Assembly: GCF_907165205.1 (NCBI RefSeq)
Contig: NC_058198.1
Coordinates: 20,459,240-20,523,239 of the forward strand
Reading direction: 5' to 3'
DNA length: 64,000 nt
Origin: Coccinella septempunctata
Lineage: Eukaryota > Arthropoda > Insecta > Coleoptera > Coccinellidae
The position numbers were made by a program, and so were the translations under genes. How positions within the stretch are numbered: the first letter of the stretch is position 1; each line of letters starts with the position of its first letter. This document shows, one piece after another, positions 24,191-41,400 of the stretch. The notes beneath the pieces are model-generated. The model saw only the letters and a program-made list of their open reading frames with translations, did not search any database and was not told where the DNA came from.

Positions 24191-24207
24191 ATAAATATAT
24201 ATATATA

Positions 24208-28489
<4,282 letters not shown>

Positions 28490-28575
<86 letters not shown>
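28490..28575. repeat. (TA)n microsatellite
   Basis: TA tract against the 5' end of copy A2. Confidence 0.95.
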
Positions 28576-28580
<5 letters not shown>

Positions 28581-31500
28581 CCAATAGACGTTTCCAGTCC
28601 CGATACGTTTCTAAGGCGACCTGAGACCCACATGATCCGAATGTTTTCTTCGAGTATATATGATGAAATAACGTTAATGAGAATTATAACTCCTTAGGCA
28701 CACTTAGAGGGGAAAAGAATTCCTTCATTTAAAAAAGTAGCATAATCGATAATATTTTCCAAACCCGAGACATTGCACCAACTTTACAATCCCACATATA
28801 CTCCAGCGGTAAATATGGCCAACGTTCACGATCCCGGCGCTGTTGCCAGTTTGACGGGACTGGAGCCGACAATTTCGATGTATAAAATGAAGCGAAAAAG
28901 TAGGTGTTACGGTAGAAATTCATATATGTGTGATTTTGTTCAGAAAGAAGTATTGTCTCAATATTCTCATGAAGCAAATTCCTTTTCAACAGATTCTTTT
29001 CAAATTTTGATCCATTAATAACATAACCTTGAGAGGCTGTGTACATAAAATGATTTTAATAAAATATGAAAAATTAATTTTTAGCTTCCTTCTGAAATCT
29101 ACAAGGGGGTTCCTGAAATTCGTGCAAGTACTCCAACTATCATAAAAATGAGACAAAAATCAACAAAATTTATTGAAACACTCTTCACAAAATTTGAGAT
29201 CTAGAGAGCGAAATATGAATTATTTTAATATTCCAGAGCCAGACTCATCACACCTAATTCAACGTGTTCAGTTTCATCATAACATCCTGTATGTCGAATT
29301 GAAAATAATTGTTTCACTTTCCAAGAAGTCCGTGACAAGCCCAGAATTCCTCCTCTAATGTATTTTCCAAATTCCAATAAAAAACAGAAAAATCTAATTC
29401 ATTCCTATGAATATCGCGTCAACGAATAGGTATGAGATGTGAAATATTCCAAAACAAACTTTAAAACGACCAGAATAACCGTAATAGCTTTCTTCGATAG
29501 GTACAATCATTCATTAATGCGAAAGACTGAAATGAAATAACACAAACAAAAATGAGAAAATTGATTACTGACGTTCAAATTCCGTTAATATTATTTTGAA
29601 AGTTTTGCGAAATGAGAACCGAAACACATCTGTCACGATGAATTCTACGATGAGATAAAGCCTTCCGATCCATTTTGCCATTGTTTCTTAATAGATCACA
29701 AAAATTCATCATTCAATTGAATGCATTCAATTGGTTTCTCGTCGTCTGGATATCCTCCTCATAAACCTCCTTCAATTTTACCCACAAAGTATTGTATAGA
29801 AGGTTCAGATCTGGTAATCTATAAGGTCATGGTTCCCAGTTGGGCATCCTGGACCAATTCCTTACTTTGAAAATGTATTTCTCCGATTTTTATGCCCTGT
29901 GGCATGCCAGGAGAAATATTTTGTGGGAAGTTAATATTATACAAATGCGAAGGACTAAGGGAGATGATTCCTCGATGAAAATAAGCAGGGGTAGTTCCTA
30001 TAATTTTTTTTGGAAATGGACCTCCCATCAAAGATACAGCCTTTGGAAGGCGATGCCGAGTTTATAGTTTTTGATTTTTATACGGGTTCTAAAAAACACT
30101 GAGTCATAAACTATACATAATATGAAGCACTAAGTATATATTATTACTCACAAAATTTTTTAGATTTCAAAACTTCATTATAAAGGGTTGAACATAACAA
30201 CCCTTTATGATTTTGCTTCAAAAATTGTTTTCGTGGGATAGATATTCAAAAACCAAAATTCTCTTATGGATTTCTATTCGATTCGGGAGAAAAAAATCGC
30301 CTGCAAAGTTTCGATACAGTCGATACTTTCTCGGAAGATATAATGTTACAATCAGTTCTGATTACTGTTCATTCCATTTCGTCGTAAAAGTGTTCCATAG
30401 AATGAATATTCTGAGATATTGTATGTCTATGACGGGAGATAAAGATGTTCTATGAATCTTTCTGAAGGTTAAATTACTAATTTCCGGAAGAAAATTATAT
30501 CCGTAATATTTTAATTTGAAAAATCAAAATTTCTTTCGATTAATAAGCATAATTGACAACAGTACTTTTCATTTTATTTCAGATACAATAACGCAAAACT
30601 ATAATAAATGTTCAAAATGCTAAAATATATGCATCAACTCTCTGTCTCGTAGACCTTCGTATTCTTTCGAATAACCCGGTAGTATTTCTTATGGTTTCAC
30701 ACGATGATACTATTCGATCTCCGGAGTATTAAACGCATGATATTCAGTGAACTGAGCATCATCATCACCGCAGATTCTCATATACAAAAAAAGGTTTGTG
30801 ATTGGCCATACAATTTGAAAAATTCAAGGTTGAATATTATCTCCAAGTTCTAAACATTCTACATACTGCATGTGGAGAGGAAACTCTTGTATACTGCGCT
30901 TTGCAATTGAATACTGTTGAAAAATTAATTTTCGACTGTCAAGGTTGAAATCTAATTGATTGTTGGTTTATACAGCGTGTCCACTTTTAAAAGGGCCAAA
31001 CTTCATGATGAGATCATACAAGTGATTTGGAACGAAAAATGTCATAGAACACATAATTGAAATGTTATCGGTTATTCTTTAATATAACCTTTCGTTGATT
31101 TCACGAAATATTCCAAGTTTTTCTAATGGTGTCAATCACACTACAGTTATCTCGTAGCCTAATTAAATTTGACCACATATCTGGAAACAGCAATAAATCT
31201 GCTACATGATGAGAATTTGTGTGTACAAAATAATTTCTTATTGCGGGCTTGGTAAGGGGATGGGATGAATATCACGATTCTGAAGTGAACAAAATTAAGC
31301 CTATTTTTCCAATGGTTTTATCAATGAAAAATTATTAATTATGGATATGTTTTCTTTTCAACAAAAAAGACCCCATTTAGATTGCTTCCGAATCACATAT
31401 AAGCTTTTATTCTTGCTGCTAGTCTTCTTCCATTATATTTATTTATTACATAATTGTTTCCAGTAGAGGACAAGCCTATAAACTCGAAGGTTATAGATTA

Positions 31501-31924
31501 CATACATGCATACATAAACTGTGTGGATAAACGAAAATGAAAGCGAAAAATACAAAACTGAAATATCATATACAAAAAAGGAAAAAAAAATAGATATAAC
31601 ACCACAGTTCCTCACAGAGAGGACTTCTACCTGTCATAACTGTTTTTGAAACCGTTTACCGAGGTCGATCGCACTACGCATTCAGGGAGACGGTTTCAGT
31701 TGTGAAATATACGGTTAACGAGAAAGTGTTAACATATGAATATAATGGCTAACAAAATAACAACTAAAAACTCGACACATTCCAAACCTTAATTTGATTG
31801 AATGATTGAATATTAAAATTTATCACGTGGAAATCATGAATTTATCTGCAAAATCAAATAACCCAAATGAATAAACTAAATTATAATGATATAGATTTTA
31901 TGAAAACATGTGAAGGAAACAAAT
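28576..31924. other. AT-rich stretch without genes
   Basis: No reading frame with a recognisable domain. The only element I can support is the dispersed repeat at 29938-30136. Sequence near 30974 (TATACAGCGTGTCCAC) resembles the ends of mariner-like elements, but I find no partner. 31430-31620 ends in a TTTATTTATT-type tail and may be the 3' end of an old non-LTR element. Confidence 0.5.
29938..30136 (+). repeat. Dispersed repeat, copy 1
   Basis: About 200 bases matching the reverse complement of 54292-54500 with moderate divergence (shared GGGAGATGATTCCT, GGGGTAGTTCCT, CCTTTGGAAGGCGATG). It is probably a MITE or decayed element; the ends are not clear. Confidence 0.7.
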
Positions 31925-32175
31925 TACTACTAGTACTTATACTCGTAATAATTGCTCGAAATGCCACCGCCTTGTTCAATACATTTTATACATCGTTTTT
32001 GTAGTGAATCTGCAACCCTGCGAAGTTTCTGACGCATTTCAGCATAACACAATGTTATTCTTTCGATCAGGACCTCTCGAGTCTGAACGCTAATTTAATA
32101 AACTTTTTCTTTCAAGGTGTTCCAGGCATAAAAATCCAAAGGCGTAAGGTCGGAGCCTCTTTGTGGCCATCTTAC
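31925..32175 (-). pseudogene. Mariner-like DDE transposase relic, C-terminal end
   Basis: Minus-strand frame reads VRWPQRGSDLTPLDFYAWNTLKEKVY, matching the very common insect mariner-like block (WPPRSPDLTPLDFFLWG..LKEKVY) that contains the third catalytic acid. A C-terminal tail, RVADSLQKRCIKCIEQGGG, follows. A stop breaks it near KVY. It lies head to head with the next relic. Confidence 0.7.
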
Positions 32176-32183
32176 GTTGATCC

Positions 32184-32530
32184 TCAACTCATGTTGAAAA
32201 TGAGAAACCATGGTCGCATGGGAGTTTTCTCTTTTCCATACATGGGTTGAGGGTCAACGTGTGGTTGGCAGTCATGAGAGGTGAACTTTTCGGACGAGTA
32301 ATATTTCCCGATGCGATTAATCCAAAGCATCTTGACAGACATATTGGAGAAAATGTCTGGTTTCAAATGAATGGCTGCCCAGCTCATAATAGCCAGAATG
32401 TACGGGACTAAATAAATAAATATTTTGGGGTGCAATGGATTGGAAGGTACAGTCCGGTAAGATGGCCGACCTTACGCTTTTGGATTTTTATGTCTGGAAC
32501 ACCTTGAAAGAAAAAGTTATCACAATATTT
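32184..32530 (+). pseudogene. Mariner-like DDE transposase relic, inverted second copy
   Basis: Plus-strand frame reads VWLAVMRGELFGRVIFPDAIN ... NVWFQMNGCPAHNSQNVRD, the catalytic-core block that is usually FQQDGAPAH with its Asp. Here the Asp is Asn (QMNGCPAH). A TAA, then WIGRYSPVRWP and a frameshift into DLTLLDFYVWNTLKEKVI complete it. It is dead, and opposite in orientation to the relic at 31925-32175. Confidence 0.75.
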
Positions 32531-34134
32531 TGAATAGAATCTGAGTGGTGTTATTGAATTCTTTTCGTATGCAAACTAGATTATCACACGTCCGCAAAAC
32601 TATAAACGTCCGATGAAGTCAGGATCTTCGCCAAAAAAAAAAAATTAATTTTAACTTTACCCTACTCTACCCTCTGCCGTCAATAGTCAAACGTTCCTCG
32701 CAGATTCCTTTTAAATCGTCTCAGTCGTCACTGAAGGTATTTAATTTCAGTTTATCGCAACAGTTGCGAAATAATTTACTAGTTACGAGAAGTAAAAATT
32801 TCAAGACATAGATGAGTTCCATAAAATGTCAATTTGAATGTCAAAATTTGAAAAATCACTATGGTCTTTTCCAGAATTATTGACATCCCAGTAGGTTTTT
32901 AAAGTCCAGAGGCTCATAACAGCGTTTCTGGTGTTGGAACCTGAAGATGGGATGCGATTAATCATCCCGAAACCGGTAGTTCTTGTAGAATAAATTGGTG
33001 AGAGACAGTTTTTAGGTGTTTTTATTTATTTTGGTATATTATATCATCTGTTCATTTCAGCTCAAGCTCATTCAAATATCTATATTAAACTTATATTAGG
33101 TATCACATCACTCTGTAAATTAACTTGTACCTATAGGCGAAAACCAATCGTGTAACTGAAAGTCCTCTGATTTGATAATGATTTTATGTGTATTTTTATA
33201 AATGATTAAATTGAAAGTTTGACTGAGGAATACCCTTCCACCTCCTGAACTGAAAATTTCCAATTGTTAGTTCGGTATACTCGGGTAATTTCCAATATTG
33301 GAATATTGCTGAAGAATACTTGTACCAGAGATAAAGTTTTCAAGAATAGTTTTTCAAGAATATAAGGACTTCATACTGAAAAAAACCTTTTTATCACTGT
33401 GGTAGGAGTAAAAAATCTTCATTGCTTTTGTATATTGATCTTCTGAAAAATTCCTGGAGAAGAGCTCCTGTCAAGTCAACCAAATATAACTAAAATGATG
33501 TTCAGGAAATTCGTAAATTCGTAAACACGACAGAGGGTCAAGTAGGGTGTGGTGAAAATACAATTTTTGTGCATAAGATCCTAAACGTACCAGTGCTCCT
33601 GAAATTAGGTCGACTTCACATAATCAGGCTTGTATAAGTTTCCATACGTGTGCTATTATAGTTCGAATACGAAAAGAATCCAATAACACCACTTCAATTC
33701 AATTGAAAATATTGTCATTGAATATTTCTCATGACGACTGTTCATCATACAGGGATCGTATAAGTTATCTTATAGTACATTTGAGGTGTATAAATCGAAA
33801 AGATGACAAAATAAATTCTCAAGCTCTTCAACTGCAGCGTTGCCAAATTTTCGGACTAGATGCGTCGGTCAACTATGCGGATTATATACATCAAGTTCAT
33901 GTCGCTCGAAGCGCCCTCGCACTGGCCAAACCCTGAAGTTTTCTGTATATAATAACGAGTATAACCGACTTTTCAGACCCACCTGAAAATTCACCCCTAG
34001 CATCCCCTAACCCCCCTTATAACGATTCTATGGTCGAACGTTACCAGACCCGGAGCCGGGTCTGACAACGTCAATTTTGGACTGAAAAGTCGGTCGAGTA
34101 TACCGTTTTGGGTCTGTATATGCGGTCGAACAAA

Positions 34135-34135
<1 letters not shown>
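32531..34135. other. AT-rich stretch; one hammerhead-like motif and GC-rich inverted repeats
   Basis: No gene. Near 33975-34095 are nested inverted repeats: a 9-bp perfect stem CAGACCCGG/CCGGGTCTG (34045-34064) with a 2-base loop, and outer CCGACTTTTCAGACC against GGACTGAAAAGTCGG. This non-TA block leads into the TA tract at 34136. Confidence 0.55.
32936..32983 (+). ncRNA. Hammerhead ribozyme-like motif 3
   Basis: Plus strand: stem I GGAAC, core CUGAAGA, extra U, stem II GGGAUG/CAUCCC with loop CGAUUAAU, core GAA, palindromic ACCGGU (stem III), cleavage base A, stem I GUUCU. It is the best-paired of the four motifs. No Penelope coding sequence is adjacent, so it is probably a solo terminal-repeat relic. 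Confidence 0.65.

Positions 34136-34194
<59 letters not shown>
34136..34194. repeat. (TA)n microsatellite
   Basis: TA tract flanked by GCGGTCGAACAAATCT on the left and AAACCCGTAG on the right, the same two motifs that form the palindrome arms at 7462-7605. Confidence 0.95.
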
Positions 34195-34199
<5 letters not shown>

Positions 34200-34260
34200 G
34201 TAGCTCGTTGTTACCTCCGTTAAGTTCATTGGGCGACCTGACCTCCGGGTGAAGGATATA

Positions 34261-34276
<16 letters not shown>
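34195..34276. repeat. TA-flanked short cassette
   Basis: A 62-base unit (AACCCGTAGCTCG ... CCTCCGGGTGAAGGA) followed by a 20-base TA tract (34257-34276). Nearly the same unit follows the TA tract beside copy G (48524-48589). It may be part of the genomic family that carries these TA tracts. Confidence 0.7.
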
Positions 34277-34311
<35 letters not shown>

Positions 34312-36808
34312 CCACCGTTCCAACACGGGAGATAATCAGCATCTGCCGGGCAAGAACTGCCAAGGCAAAGGCTGCAGCTACGGTCCTTGCAGAACCTTCC
34401 GTATTATTCTGGTCGTGTGCAGGATGACCTGTTTCTGCGAAGCGGAGATGATGTCCTTGTCCAAGCAGAGTCGCTGGGTATTCTCAAGTAAGTGCCTCTC
34501 CACAATTCCGTTCACCGAGATTATCATGGGTAGAACACTGACCGCCTCAAGTGCGTACATTTCTCGGAGTTGGAAGGCCAGATCTGTGTACTTTGAGATC
34601 TTTTCCGAGTAAGCCCTTGAGATATTATCGTCTGCGGGAATGGTCAAATCTATCAGGAGACACGTTTTCCTCACATTGTCGAACAGAGTGATGTCTGGCC
34701 TATTATGAGCAACCAATCTATCCGTTACCATTGTGGCGTCCCAGTAAAGTTTGTAGCTGGCGTTTTGCAACAGTGTTTTTGGCACATATAAGTGCTGCTG
34801 GGTTTCGCTCAGAAGAAGACCGAGCTTGAACGCCATCTGCTGATGAAAAATCTTGGCCATTGAGTTGTGTCTATCGAGATAGTCCTTTGGGGCTAGAATT
34901 GGGCACGAGGAAGTCAGATGTTGAATTGACTCTGGTCCTTGGGAGCACCTGCGGCATCGGTCGGTGGGGATGTCCTGCTGAGCTATGTGCTTCAGGTACA
35001 CTCTTGTCGGCACCACCTGGTCCTGGATCGCCAAGAGCCGTCCCTCCGTCTCGGGGAAGAGGTATCCCGCGCGCAGGTAAGTAAGAGATTCGACCTTATT
35101 CACATCTCCACTTTCCAGGTGACCAGGGTATCTGCCGTGCAAGGCCCTGCTCCTCCATTCCTCCATTATCTCACACTGGGGTCGCCTGGTGTCCTGATGA
35201 GATGACTCCGCCAGCTTCAGGGGTGATATTCTGTCGTCGGCTTCACGGATTGCGGTGAAGAAAGGTGAGTGATCTTTGAGGAAATATTTTCTTAATGAGA
35301 TGATGTTTCCCTCATGAACCGACTCCAGATTGAGGAGCCCTCGTCCTCCATGTTGGCGTGGGAGGTACAGACGGATAGTCGACGAGTGAGGATGGTGCAC
35401 TCCATATTTAGTGAGGATGGCTCTCACAGCTCTATCCACTTCCCGGAGCTCAGTAACAGACCAAGTCAGGATGCCGAAAGAATAGGTCATGCTCGGCACC
35501 GCCCAGATGTTGATTGCCGTGAACAATGATCTCGAGTTGAGCTTAGATTTAAGGAGGAGGCTTATTCTCTTATATAGTTTTTGTTTGAAGAGCTCCTTCA
35601 TCTCAGCAGTTTTGATGTCCAATGCTTGATGTATGCCCAGGTACTTGTAGTCGTCGTCTTTGTTCAGGCTGGGAATCTTGATCTGGTTCATAAGCGTTGT
35701 TTCCTGCTTTGACTCCTGTATCTTTCCCCTTTTAACTTCTAGAGTTGCGCACTTTTCTACTCCCAGTTGCATGTTTATGGAATCACTGAATGATGAGACT
35801 ATTTCCAGCATTCTTCTTAGTTGATCTGCATTAGCAGCATAGAGCTTCAAATCGTCCATATATAATTGGTGGTTTATACGGATGTTCCTCTGCTTGCTGA
35901 TGGTATAGCCATAGTTGGTATTATTAAGTAACATACTCAGAGGATTCAGAGCCATGCAGAACCATATTGGACTCAAGGTGTCGCCCTGGAATATGCCCCG
36001 GTTGATTTTGATCACCTCCGACTTAACTGTACGATCCTCCATTCTCACAGCCAGTTGGGTCCTCCACCCTCTCATCAGATGCCCAAGAAGATTCGTTACC
36101 TTCTCGTCGATCCCGTGCATTTTTAGTACTCTTAGCAGCCATGTGTGGGGAACCGAGTCAAAGGCCTTCCGATAGTCCACCCATGCCACAGAGATGTGCC
36201 TCAATTTTCTTCGGGCCTGCTTGGTAACTATTTGGTCAATCACCAGGAGTTCTTTGCAGCCTTTAGTTTTTATGCGGCCGCCATTCTGTTCTCTAGCCAT
36301 TAGATTGTTGTTTCTGAGGTGCTGACTGATGTATCGGGTGAGTACTGCGGTGAGGACTTTATAAACTGTGGACAGGCAGGTGATCGGCCGATAGTTCTTA
36401 GGATTTCGGAAGTCACCGTCTTTGGGCTGAAGATGTGTCACTCCCAAGGTGCAAAAGTCAGGAATTGTTGTTGGGTCGGCTATTGACTTTTGGAGTGCCA
36501 TAGAGAGCGCTTTATGTATACTGGTGAGGTGTTTCCACCAATAATTTTGAATTTTGTCTGGTCCAGGTGATGACCAGTTGTTCGAACCTTTCAGAGCCTC
36601 CTTTATGTCCATCTCGCTGATTTGGATGTCGCTCATTCGAACCTTGGGGATCTGTGCTTCGGCCTCGCCGATCCAATACGCCCCATCGTCGTGGTTCGCA
36701 CTCTCCGACCAAATTTCAGACCAGTATTTGTGAGCTTCTGCAGGTTCAACTTGGATCGTCCCATCATTCCTGCCACCCTCAAGATCCCGAAAAAACTGCT
36801 TCTGGTTC

Positions 36809-36810
<2 letters not shown>
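34277..36810 (-). mobile_element. R4/Dong-like retrotransposon, 5'-truncated copy F
   Basis: Minus-strand copy with a 33-nt T run (34277-34309) as poly(A) against (TA)n. It is cut at 36810 by (TA)n within the conserved KNQKQFF block, so the first third is missing. It is closest to C and E. The remaining reading frame is intact. Confidence 0.9.
34378..36810 (-). pseudogene. R4-like polyprotein, C-terminal two thirds (F)
   Basis: 811 codons are open from the TA junction (SNQKQFFRDLEGG) to the stop; the first ATG gives 752 residues. The RT has SPGPDKIQNYWWK, NYRPITCLSTVYKV, FDSVPHTWLLR, GDTLSPIWFCMALN and catalytic YMDD near residue 260 of the ATG form. The knuckle is CRRCSQGPESIQHLTSSC and the nuclease RPDITLF with Asp in LLIDLTIPADD. 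No stop is present, so it is a young truncated copy. Confidence 0.88.
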
Positions 36811-36904
<94 letters not shown>

Positions 36905-36929
36905 AAATACTATATATATATATATATAT
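36811..36929. repeat. (TA)n microsatellite with an 11-base interruption
   Basis: TA tract to 36900, then GTTGAAATAC and further TA to 36929, where the Gypsy LTR begins. Confidence 0.93.
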
Positions 36930-37243
36930 GTAAAAATGAACAGTGTCATTTTCTTTAAAAGACAACTTTCTATTTTCCTTTCTACGTTTTATTTAATTTC
37001 AACTTAGAGAATGCCTTGATTTGTCAATTATTAATTCATGTCAATTCATATTTCAAATATTGTGCATTGAAAACCTAAAGGAATAGCATTGTTTTTGATT
37101 TCTTTCAGGTTAGTAAGTTATTCTTAAGAGTTATCAGAGTTTATTTGTTATATTTCCAACTAAAGATAATAAATCTTTCAGATTGAAGACATCAAATCGT
37201 CTATTTCTTGAAGTGAGAAATTGAATTGATTTCCATTCTTATA
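36930..37243 (+). repeat. Gypsy 5' LTR
   Basis: 314 bp starting GTAAAAATGAACAGTG and ending CCATTCTTATA. It matches the 3' LTR except C/T at 36988 and G/T near 37065. The primer-binding site that should follow is not recognisable to me. Confidence 0.9.
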
Positions 37244-37304
37244 AATCAAAAACTTAAGCTATCTGGTTGATATTCGAAGGACTGCACTGGGATTTCGAGC
37301 TATA

Positions 37305-38387
37305 ATGACCACATCCATGAAAATTTGCATAGCTTTTGAAACATCAAATACTAAAGCGAAGAAAAATATATTCAAGTTCAAATGGATTCAGACTACAGGA
37401 ACGGAAACATATTATGAGATTCCAGAAGACAAACAGAATCCACATGACCATCATGAACTTTTTGCTCTACCGAAGGTGAAAAATATCTTGAAATCAATGA
37501 AAACAAGAGGTTCATTTCGTACGTGTGTTATTTCATTGACTCCGGAATTGAAAGGAATATATTTTGATGCCGAAGAAGATGTGATGTTTAGGGATGAGTA
37601 TTTACAAATGACTTATTCACCTGCATACGTGAAAACAGAATTTGGAGGAGAACTAGCAGAATCACGAAATACAACAGAACTGTCCTCAGGCAAGACCAAG
37701 GAGAATAAAAAGGATTTCAAGAAGATAAAGGACAATTTTGTGCTGAATAATTTTGATGGGAAGAATGTTTCCGTGACTTTATGGTTGAAGAAATTTGAGT
37801 CGGAATGCATGCGTTGTGGAGTGGAAGAAGATATGGACAAAATTTTGATTTTACGTTTGTTTCTGGATGGGATAGCGAAAGAATGGTTTGATTCTAAATT
37901 AATTATATTAGGTTTGGAAACTGATTTTCAAATATGGAAAAATAACTGCTTAGATAGTTTTTGTGAAACAAGTTGGCATAAGCATAGAGAGGCATATTCA
38001 TTTAGGTACATAGGAGGAAGTTTAGTTGACTACGCTTTCAGGAAAGAAAATTTGTTGTTGAATCTCCGAAATAATTTTCCAACTGACATATTAATTGACT
38101 TAATTGTGACAAGTTTGCCAAATTTTTTACAAGATATAATTGATCGATCAAATGTAACAACTTTTGAGAAATTATTAGGTGAGTTACGAAAGTTAGAAGG
38201 TTCAACAAAATATGAAAATGCTCGAAATACCAAAAATGGCAAAATGAACAAATCGGCCGAACAACTTCCTTCACTAACAAAAGCAGATAAGAAGGAACCA
38301 TGTTCAATTTGTGATAAAAATGGTTTCCCAGGGAGATTCCATCCAGAAGCTCTATGTCGGCTAAAGAATAGGAGATTTAATTTTTAA
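37305..38387 (+). CDS. Gypsy gag-like protein
   Basis: 360 residues. The central part (LNNFDGKNVSVTLWLKKFES ... LRLFLDGIAKEWFDSKL ... FCETSWHKHREAYSFRY) matches the retrotransposon capsid fold seen in Gypsy gag proteins. The C-terminus has a single cysteine/histidine cluster, CSICDKNGFPGRFHPEALC, in the nucleocapsid position but not a classical CCHC knuckle. The N-terminal third is unusual and unrecognised. The protein would form the particle that packages element RNA. Its stop lies 92 bases before the pol start, and pol is in a different frame. Confidence 0.8.
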   Translation: MTTSMKICIAFETSNTKAKKNIFKFKWIQTTGTETYYEIPEDKQNPHDHHELFALPKVKNILKSMKTRGSFRTCVISLTPELKGIYFDAEEDVMFRDEYLQMTYSPAYVKTEFGGELAESRNTTELSSGKTKENKKDFKKIKDNFVLNNFDGKNVSVTLWLKKFESECMRCGVEEDMDKILILRLFLDGIAKEWFDSKLIILGLETDFQIWKNNCLDSFCETSWHKHREAYSFRYIGGSLVDYAFRKENLLLNLRNNFPTDILIDLIVTSLPNFLQDIIDRSNVTTFEKLLGELRKLEGSTKYENARNTKNGKMNKSAEQLPSLTKADKKEPCSICDKNGFPGRFHPEALCRLKNRRFNF

Positions 38388-38479
38388 CAAGAGAACGTAT
38401 CCGGTAACATAAGAACGGTGAACAATGTTGGGGTACAGGATGAATTAAATGAGGCCATTTCCGATCAAAAAAACTAGTT

Positions 38480-41400
38480 TTGTTGCCATTGATCAAATTG
38501 AAAGTGTTCGTAAATGAAAATGAATTATGTGGAATTTATGATTCAGGCTCAAATGTCACTCTTCTGAATTCGAAAGTGGCAGATGAGTTATGTCTACACA
38601 TTCGAGAGGATAGGAACACATTCAAAACAGTCAATGGCAGGGCAAATTTTTCAGGAAAAATAACTACAAAAATGAGAATCAATGATATTGAAAAAGAAGT
38701 TGAGTTTTTTGTAATTAATGATAAAAATTTCGAGTATGATATTCTACTCGGATTAGATTCTATTTTCAATTTTCAATTGAAACAAGATTTTGATTTGAAA
38801 ATTTATCAAAGATTAGAGATGAATGAAGAGAGAAAGATCGATTCTTTCTATAATAATAATGATAATAACAATTATTACAATATCAACTTCAATGAAGGTG
38901 TACCTACAGAACTTTTCGAAGCGAAATTAGAACATTTGACAACAAATCAGAGGAATAAAATTGAAATGTTAATAAATAAATATGATAATATTTTTGCAAA
39001 ACACAAATTTGATATTGGTTTGGTGCAGAATAATGAAGCACATATAAAACTTTTAGAACACAAATTTGTAGCTAAAAAGCCATACAGATGTTCAATGGAG
39101 GATCAAAAAGAGATAGAATTTCAAATAGGAAAATTGTTGAAGGCGAATCTGATTGAAGAATCTTCCTCACCTTTTGCAGCACCAGTCACGTTGGCATATA
39201 AAAGAGATGAGGGATCTAAGACAAGATTGTGTGCCGATTTCCGTGAACTCAATAAATTGATTGTTCCCGAACCACAGCCTTTCCCATTAATCGATGAAAT
39301 TTTAGCGAAAACCCGTAATGCAAAGTTTTTTACTACATTAGATGTAAATTCTGCCTTTTGGTCGATTCCTGTTCTTATCAAAGATAGATATAAGACTGCT
39401 TTTGTGACGCAAAATGGTCACTGGCAATGGAAATGTTTACCTTTTGGACTTAAAACATCCCCAGCGATATTTCAACGTATTTTGAATAATATTATCAGGA
39501 AATATAACTTGAATTCATTCTGCCAAAATTATATAGATGATATTCTGATATTTTCTTCAACATTTGAACAACATATAGAACATTTGGAGGAACTCTTGAA
39601 AGCAATATGTGAAGAAGGATTCAGACTTAAATTTATCAAATGCAATTTTGCTAAAGAAGAAGTCAAATATTTAGGACATATTGTTGGAAATAACACAGTA
39701 CGACCCATAAATGACAATTTGATTTCCATAAGAAATTTTTCTCCACCAGATAATCGGAAGAAGATAAGGCAATTCTTGGGCAAAGTTAATTTTTATCACA
39801 AATATATAAAAGATTCCGCTAGATTATTAGAACCGTTGCATAATTTACTGAGGAAAGATGTAAAATTCAATTGGTCATTGGATTGTCAGAAAGCTTTCAT
39901 TAAGGTTAAGGACATCCTTTGTTCTGAACCAGTTCTTGCAATTTTCGACCCAAATGCCTATACGACTATATATACTGATGCCAGTATTCAAGGAGTAGGA
40001 GCTGTTCTTAAACAAAAACAGATTAATGGTGAAATGAAACCCGTAGCCTATTTTTCCAAAAAATTGAATAAATATCAGAAGAATAAAAAAGCAATATTTC
40101 TAGAATGTCTGGCAATTAAGGAGGCAATAAAATTTTGGAAATATTGGCTAATGGGAAAAAAATTCGTTGTTATTACTGATCATAAGCCATTAGAAGGAAA
40201 AGAATTTCGCACAAGACCAGATGAAGAGTTGGGTGACATGATGAATTATTCATCACAATTTGAATTTGAAATTAGATATGAACCAGGAAAACAAAATGTA
40301 GAAGCAGATTGTCTTTCTAGAAACCCAGTTCTGGAGGAAACGGAGAATATGGACGAATGTTTAATAACAGTTAATTTGGTGGCATTAAATGAAATAAAAA
40401 ACGATCAACAGAATAATCTCTCAATGATAAATAATATGAAAAGAACTATTGTACATAAAGAAATATTTTACAAATTGCAGAAAAATAGCAAAAAAATAAT
40501 TTTATCGAATGATTTTGGAAAAGATTTAATCAGAAAATTGCACAATCATTATGGCCACATTTGTGCTAGTAAGATAAATACAAAAATTAGAAAGTTTTAT
40601 TACATTCAAAATATGGATTCGCTGGCGAGAGAAATTTGTGGATCATGTGACATCTGTTGTAAAAATAAAACGAGAGTAGGTCAAAAGTATGGACTTCTTT
40701 CACAGCTGGGCCCAGCAAAAGAACCCTTTGAGATAATGTCACTGGACACAATTGGAGGCTTTGCTGGAAATCGCTCTTCAAAAAGATACCTTCATCTCCT
40801 AGTTGACCATTTTACTCGATATGCATTTGCGAGTACTTCCAAACACCAAACAACCGAAGACTTCATCACATTAATTAATAAAATTCAAGATAAACGACCA
40901 ATCAAAACATTATTAACAGATCAATACCCAGGAATAAATTCGGAAAAATTCAGACAGCACATGAAAAATTTGAATATACAGTTGATTTTTACAGCAGTAG
41001 ATTGTCCTTTTTCAAATGGTTTGAATGAACGGCTAAATCAGACATTAGTGAACAGAATAAGATGCAAACAAAATGAGAAGAAAACTAGAGCTTGGACGAA
41101 AATAGCAGATGAATGTATTGAAGAATACAATAGGACGGACCATTCTGTAACTGGATATAGCCCAGAATATTTACTTTATGGAAAAACTGATCCCATTGCT
41201 CCTGAAGAACTTATAGAAAAGAGTAATTTACCAAAAGATAAGGAAATAGCATTTAAAAATTCTTTACGTTATCATGAATACAATAAAAAACTTGTCGACA
41301 AGAACAGGAAAGATTATGATTTTAAAATTGGAGATTATGTTTATGTTGAAAATAAATCTAAATTGAATAGAAAAAAACTTGAGGAAATAAGAATAGGACC

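Larger units (their letters stand above)
20634..24207 (-). mobile_element. Penelope-like element remnants
   Basis: Minus-strand Penelope-like sequence with the coding part at 22590-24190 and non-coding terminal-repeat-like sequence downstream. The non-coding part contains two hammerhead-like motifs (21091-21134 and 20739-20778). It also contains an inverted partial repeat: 21475-21545 matches 22415-22505 in opposite orientation (sharing AGATGTCTAAAAC and GGGGATATGGGATCAG). Inverted partial copies at the ends are common in Penelope insertions. A TA tract (20971-21023) separates the two motifs, so more than one insertion may be present. Confidence 0.7.

Noticed and set aside
28729..29046. 105-codon minus frame with a Trp/Arg-rich segment
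   Set aside because: No family recognised, no splice or start context, surrounded by AT-rich non-coding DNA; too weak to list as a gene.
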